Origin: Candidatus Saccharimonadota bacterium
GTDB taxonomy: Bacteria > Patescibacteriota > Saccharimonadia > Saccharimonadales > Saccharimonadaceae
Reading direction: 5' to 3'
Length of the DNA: 40,079 nt
Assembly (NCBI GenBank): GCA_009778675.1
Contig: WRFU01000006.1
Coordinates: forward strand, 1-40,079
In this document: positions 37,339 through 40,079 of the stretch, in pieces
How the letters are laid out: each line of letters begins with the position of its first letter
How positions within the stretch are numbered: position 1 is the stretch's first letter
Made by a program: the position numbers and the translations under genes
Notes under the pieces: model-generated
Told to the model about the DNA's origin: nothing
Database searches by the model: none
The model's input: only the letters and a program-made list of their open reading frames with translations

Positions 37339-38049
37339 ATGAAGATCAATCGAAAAAAATTATTTATTACATTATTAATCATCGCTGTGGTGCTGTTTGT
37401 ATTGCACTTAATCCTCATGACTCGTACTACCAACTCGAGTGATTACTGGGAATTTGCCAAGTTCTTTAGCCTAGACGAAGAGGTTAGCATGCCAACTTGG
37501 TACAGCCAAACGATTTTACTATTTGTACCAGCCTTGCTACTGTTTTATATTGGTTGGACAAAGAAGAAAACTGGCGCCAAATTTGCTAATCATTGGCTGG
37601 CTCTAGGTGGCGTTTTTACCTTTTTGTCACTTGATGATGGTGCCATGATCCACGAAAAGTTTAGTACCATTAGCCGCTTGATTGGCCTGCAGAGTGATCT
37701 GAACCACGTTAACGCCGGCGTATTTGCCTGGAGTTGGTGGGTGCTGTATGTGCCGATTTTTATAATAATTGGTCTATTTTTCATAAAATGGTTCTTAAGT
37801 TTGCCAACTCGCACGAAAATATTATTCGCGGTGGCTTTAGTGCTGTTTATGGTCGGCCAAGTTGGCGGCGAAGTTATAACTGGTGCGATTACCCACAACA
37901 CCGGCGTTTACGCTGGCCCAGTTTGGCGGGGTTTAGATAAATTTGTTGGCAAAGGCTTAGGCTTGTCGCTATTCTTATGGTCAGTGGTGGATTACATTCA
38001 CTTTATGCCGGCCAAAGAAAAGTTACCACTAAAAATCGAAGTAGAATAA
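37339..38049 (+). CDS. polytopic membrane hypothetical protein
   Basis: A 236-residue membrane protein with about six helices. Polar residues inside the membrane region are striking: SLDDGAMIHEKF in the third segment, then DLNHVNAG and GGEVITGA. The Asp-Asp/His-Glu cluster could bind a metal, as in several small membrane hydrolase families, but no family is recognised. The leaderless start is at 37339. The stop directly abuts the convergent gatD stop (no gap), with no terminator hairpin between them. Confidence 0.75.
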   Translation: MKINRKKLFITLLIIAVVLFVLHLILMTRTTNSSDYWEFAKFFSLDEEVSMPTWYSQTILLFVPALLLFYIGWTKKKTGAKFANHWLALGGVFTFLSLDDGAMIHEKFSTISRLIGLQSDLNHVNAGVFAWSWWVLYVPIFIIIGLFFIKWFLSLPTRTKILFAVALVLFMVGQVGGEVITGAITHNTGVYAGPVWRGLDKFVGKGLGLSLFLWSVVDYIHFMPAKEKLPLKIEVE

Positions 38050-38766
38050 TTAACGCGGTCGTTTTTTTGCGATCGCCCGGGCTTGCTCGATCAAACTATC
38101 GTCTAGATCAGTTAAGCCAGCTTTGCCATATTTGTTCTGTAAAGCTTGGGCTATCAAAAAGTCGGCAATTCTAGGATTTTTTGGCAGCAATGGGCCATGC
38201 AAGTAGGTACCGATGGCATTTTTATAAATTACACCCTCCAGGCCGTCTTCGTCATTGTTGCCAGCGCCCATCTTAACCTTAGCTAAGGCTACGGCGTTTT
38301 TACCTAAATAAGTTTTACCGCTGTGGTTTTCGTAACCGATAATTTCGCCAAATTGGTCGCTTTGTGTAATAATATTACCGATCAAACGTTCATTGCCACC
38401 GATAGTCTCAATATCAAAAATCGAAATGCCATTAATTACTTCGCCGGTTAAGGTTTTAAAAAATCGGCCAAACATTTGATACATGCCGCAAATTGTCAGG
38501 GTCGGCGTGTTGGCTTCTACCAACCTTTTTAACTTTGGCGCGATAGTTTGTAGGTCTTTGGCGATTATATCCTGGCCAGAATCTTGGCCACCACCACCAA
38601 AAATAATGTCTGGTTGGGCTGGGAATTTGTTGCCAACATTGTAGGTTATCACGTTTGCTGTAACGCCGCGCCATTCTAAACGACGCTGCAAAGTTAGCAC
38701 ATTACCATGGTCGCCGTATAAATTCATATCTTTGGGGTATAAGTGCAAAATGGTTAGTTCTTTCAT
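38050..38766 (-). CDS. gatD: lipid II isoglutaminyl synthase, glutaminase subunit GatD
   Basis: A 238-residue cobyric-acid-synthase-like glutamine amidotransferase. The nucleophile is Cys in LTICGMYQMFG (about residue 94), the catalytic His lies in YLHGPLLPKNP (about 189), and IIFGGGGQDSGQDI is the conserved early loop. It supplies ammonia to MurT, which amidates D-Glu in the lipid II stem. Its ATG overlaps the murT stop by 4 bases, so the subunits are made together. Confidence 0.95.
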   Translation of the reverse strand: MKELTILHLYPKDMNLYGDHGNVLTLQRRLEWRGVTANVITYNVGNKFPAQPDIIFGGGGQDSGQDIIAKDLQTIAPKLKRLVEANTPTLTICGMYQMFGRFFKTLTGEVINGISIFDIETIGGNERLIGNIITQSDQFGEIIGYENHSGKTYLGKNAVALAKVKMGAGNNDEDGLEGVIYKNAIGTYLHGPLLPKNPRIADFLIAQALQNKYGKAGLTDLDDSLIEQARAIAKKRPR

Positions 38767-40016
38767 AGCACGCGCTCCACATCGGTGTATTTAGCCAGCA
38801 ATTTGCGGATTTCTAACATAGCCGTATAGGTGGCAAAAATGCGTTTGGGTTGTTTTAATTGCAAAAAATCGTGCAAAGCTTTAGAAATATCCGGTTGTGA
38901 TGTTGTGAAATCCACAACATCATATTTTAATCTTAAAGCCATGTCGTAAGCGCGGATGCCGCTGACCATGTTAACTTGTTGTAGGCTAGAAAAATCAACA
39001 TTCCACAGCCAGCTCATATCGCGACCATCGGCGTAGTTATCGTTGATAGAAATCATGTTAGCGTAATCGCCGCTGCTAAACGATTCTAACGCCAACTGAA
39101 ACCCGCTCGGATTTTTTACTAGCAATAACTCTAACGGCTGGCCGCTAACAGTGAATGATTCACCGCGACCAAAGGCAGATTTGATGGTTGATAGATCGCT
39201 GATCAAACTTATAGTGTTGGCATCTGGCAAAATTGTGGTGACTAAACTTAGCGCCGCCGCGGCATTAAATACATTATAAACACCTTTCAAATCTAAAGTG
39301 GTAGAATACGTTTTTTCGTTAATGGTGAAAACCGCCATTTGATTAGTTGTGTTAGTTAAAACCACGTTGGCTGGCAACTTGCTGGCTAACACTTTTTTGC
39401 GATTTTTATCAAGTAACTCGTCGTCTTCGGGAAAATGGACTTTTAATTCATCGCTTAGGCCAAAATAAGTAATTTTCGCTGGCGTTTTAATTTTGGCTAA
39501 CCGGCGATCTTCACGATTAATCACCACCGTATTCGTGGTTTTAGTGGCTAATTTAGCCAGTAGATCGGCTGTGTGATCAATCTCGCCGAACCGATCTAAT
39601 TGATCGCGCATAACATTTAGTAGCAGGCAATAAGTTGGTGTGATAGTTTCGATAAATCGCACGGCGTGGGCTTCATCGAGTTCTAGTACCGCGATATCAG
39701 CATCCAACTGCCCATGTAAATTAACATTTTCGAGTAACGCCGCAATCACACCACGCACAAAGTTACTACCGGTGCGGTTAGTAAAGACTTTTAACCCCTG
39801 CTTTTCAAGTAATTCCACCACAATTTTAGTGGTGGTAGTTTTGCCATTAGTGCCAGAAATTACCACCACGCCGTGGGGCAGGCCGCCCAGGCAATCACTA
39901 ACAAAATTATGGTCAATCTTTTCAATAATTAAACCGGGCAAAGCCGAGCCGCCGCCACGTAATCTAGCAATGTGCCGTGCAACCTTACCAATAACTACCG
40001 ATGAAACCTTGGCCAT
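38763..40016 (-). CDS. murT: lipid II isoglutaminyl synthase, ligase subunit MurT
   Basis: A 417-residue Mur ligase-type subunit. The ATP loop is SGTNGKTTTTK (about residues 53-63), the central domain has VLELDEAHAVRFI and LNVMRDQLDRFGEI, and the C-terminal DUF1727 domain has VSGIRAYDMALRLKY. With GatD it converts lipid II D-glutamate to D-isoglutamine. In Gram-positive MurT a four-cysteine zinc ribbon follows the INREDxRLA segment; here that stretch (about residues 185-220) has no cysteine and is shorter. The leaderless start is at 40016. Confidence 0.95.
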   Translation of the reverse strand: MAKVSSVVIGKVARHIARLRGGGSALPGLIIEKIDHNFVSDCLGGLPHGVVVISGTNGKTTTTKIVVELLEKQGLKVFTNRTGSNFVRGVIAALLENVNLHGQLDADIAVLELDEAHAVRFIETITPTYCLLLNVMRDQLDRFGEIDHTADLLAKLATKTTNTVVINREDRRLAKIKTPAKITYFGLSDELKVHFPEDDELLDKNRKKVLASKLPANVVLTNTTNQMAVFTINEKTYSTTLDLKGVYNVFNAAAALSLVTTILPDANTISLISDLSTIKSAFGRGESFTVSGQPLELLLVKNPSGFQLALESFSSGDYANMISINDNYADGRDMSWLWNVDFSSLQQVNMVSGIRAYDMALRLKYDVVDFTTSQPDISKALHDFLQLKQPKRIFATYTAMLEIRKLLAKYTDVERVL

Positions 40017-40022
40017 ACTTCT

Positions 40023-40028
40023 ATTATA
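40023..40028 (-). promoter_or_regulatory. -10 box of murT-gatD
   Basis: Minus-strand TATAAT, ending 7 bases before ATG 40016. A run of ten G (ten C on the sense strand), 40051-40060, lies at or just upstream of the -35 region. Confidence 0.65.
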
Positions 40029-40050
40029 TAAAAAAATGCGTTTAAATTCA

Positions 40051-40060
40051 GGGGGGGGGG
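40051..40060. repeat. G10 homopolymer upstream of murT
   Basis: Ten consecutive G, the longest such run in the window, 35 bp before the murT start codon. No coding sequence is seen from here to the right edge. Confidence 0.8.
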
Positions 40061-40079
40061 AAGTTTATTTATAAATATA

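Overview
The window looks like a compact chromosome segment from a candidate-phyla-radiation bacterium, most likely Candidatus Saccharibacteria (TM7). The supporting signs are short proteins, many abutting or 1-4 bp overlapping genes, and MurC/MurT-GatD wall genes. There are also sortase-type and repeat-rich surface proteins, an archaeal-type AspRS, and an isolated pyrF-pyrE pair. TGA acts as a stop (for example at 8518), so the standard bacterial code applies. The lineage is inferred from gene content; no rRNA gene is present.

Layout. 1-3863: an asymmetric heterodimeric ABC exporter pair; the first gene runs off the left edge. 3913-6253: a YgjV-like membrane protein, an anchored DsbA-like protein and a CBS-pair membrane protein. 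6329-7186: an interspersed palindrome, then an unknown gene behind a long structured leader. 7207-11764: aspS, two small envelope proteins, a SufS-like PLP enzyme and a second membrane-anchored thioredoxin-fold protein. 11774-16813: two large surface proteins, one with 36-residue tandem repeats and one with an IPNTG sorting signal. Between them lies a self-contained small transcription unit with a 30-codon ORF and several hairpins. 16815-20381: murC, small membrane and cytosolic proteins, a DivIC/FtsB-like protein, and tRNAs with CAU anticodons, including initiator tRNA. 20482-22645: a cluster with a degenerate histidine-phosphatase-like protein, a P-loop protein and a gamma-glutamylcyclotransferase-like protein. 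22649-24992: an operon with a disulfide-reductase-fold flavoprotein lacking both redox cysteines. 25056-28515: a TetR/MFS efflux divergon with two palindromic operators, a methyltransferase, a third CAU tRNA and a YjdF-like protein. 28523-32925: a TVP38-like protein, a DUF6504-like small protein coupled to a Y-family polymerase, pyrF-pyrE, and a coiled-coil membrane protein. 33121-38049: YebC, a lamin-tail surface protein, an HD hydrolase, peptidase E, RuvC and a membrane protein. 38050-40016: GatD and MurT.

Two patterns cut across the genes. First, most independently transcribed genes carry an extended -10 box (TGn then TATAAT, TACAAT or TAAAAT) ending only 6-8 bases before the start codon, with no room for a ribosome binding site. 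This predicts widespread leaderless mRNAs. Operon-internal and a minority of leadered genes keep clear Shine-Dalgarno sites. Second, many genes end in convergent abutment or in compact hairpins.

The most original items are the leaderless promoter module, the structured small transcript at 14420-14692, the switch-like leader at 6389-6532, and the cysteine-less flavoprotein operon. The PyrF with an altered catalytic motif and poly-G tracts of 9-10 bases near the right end also stand out.
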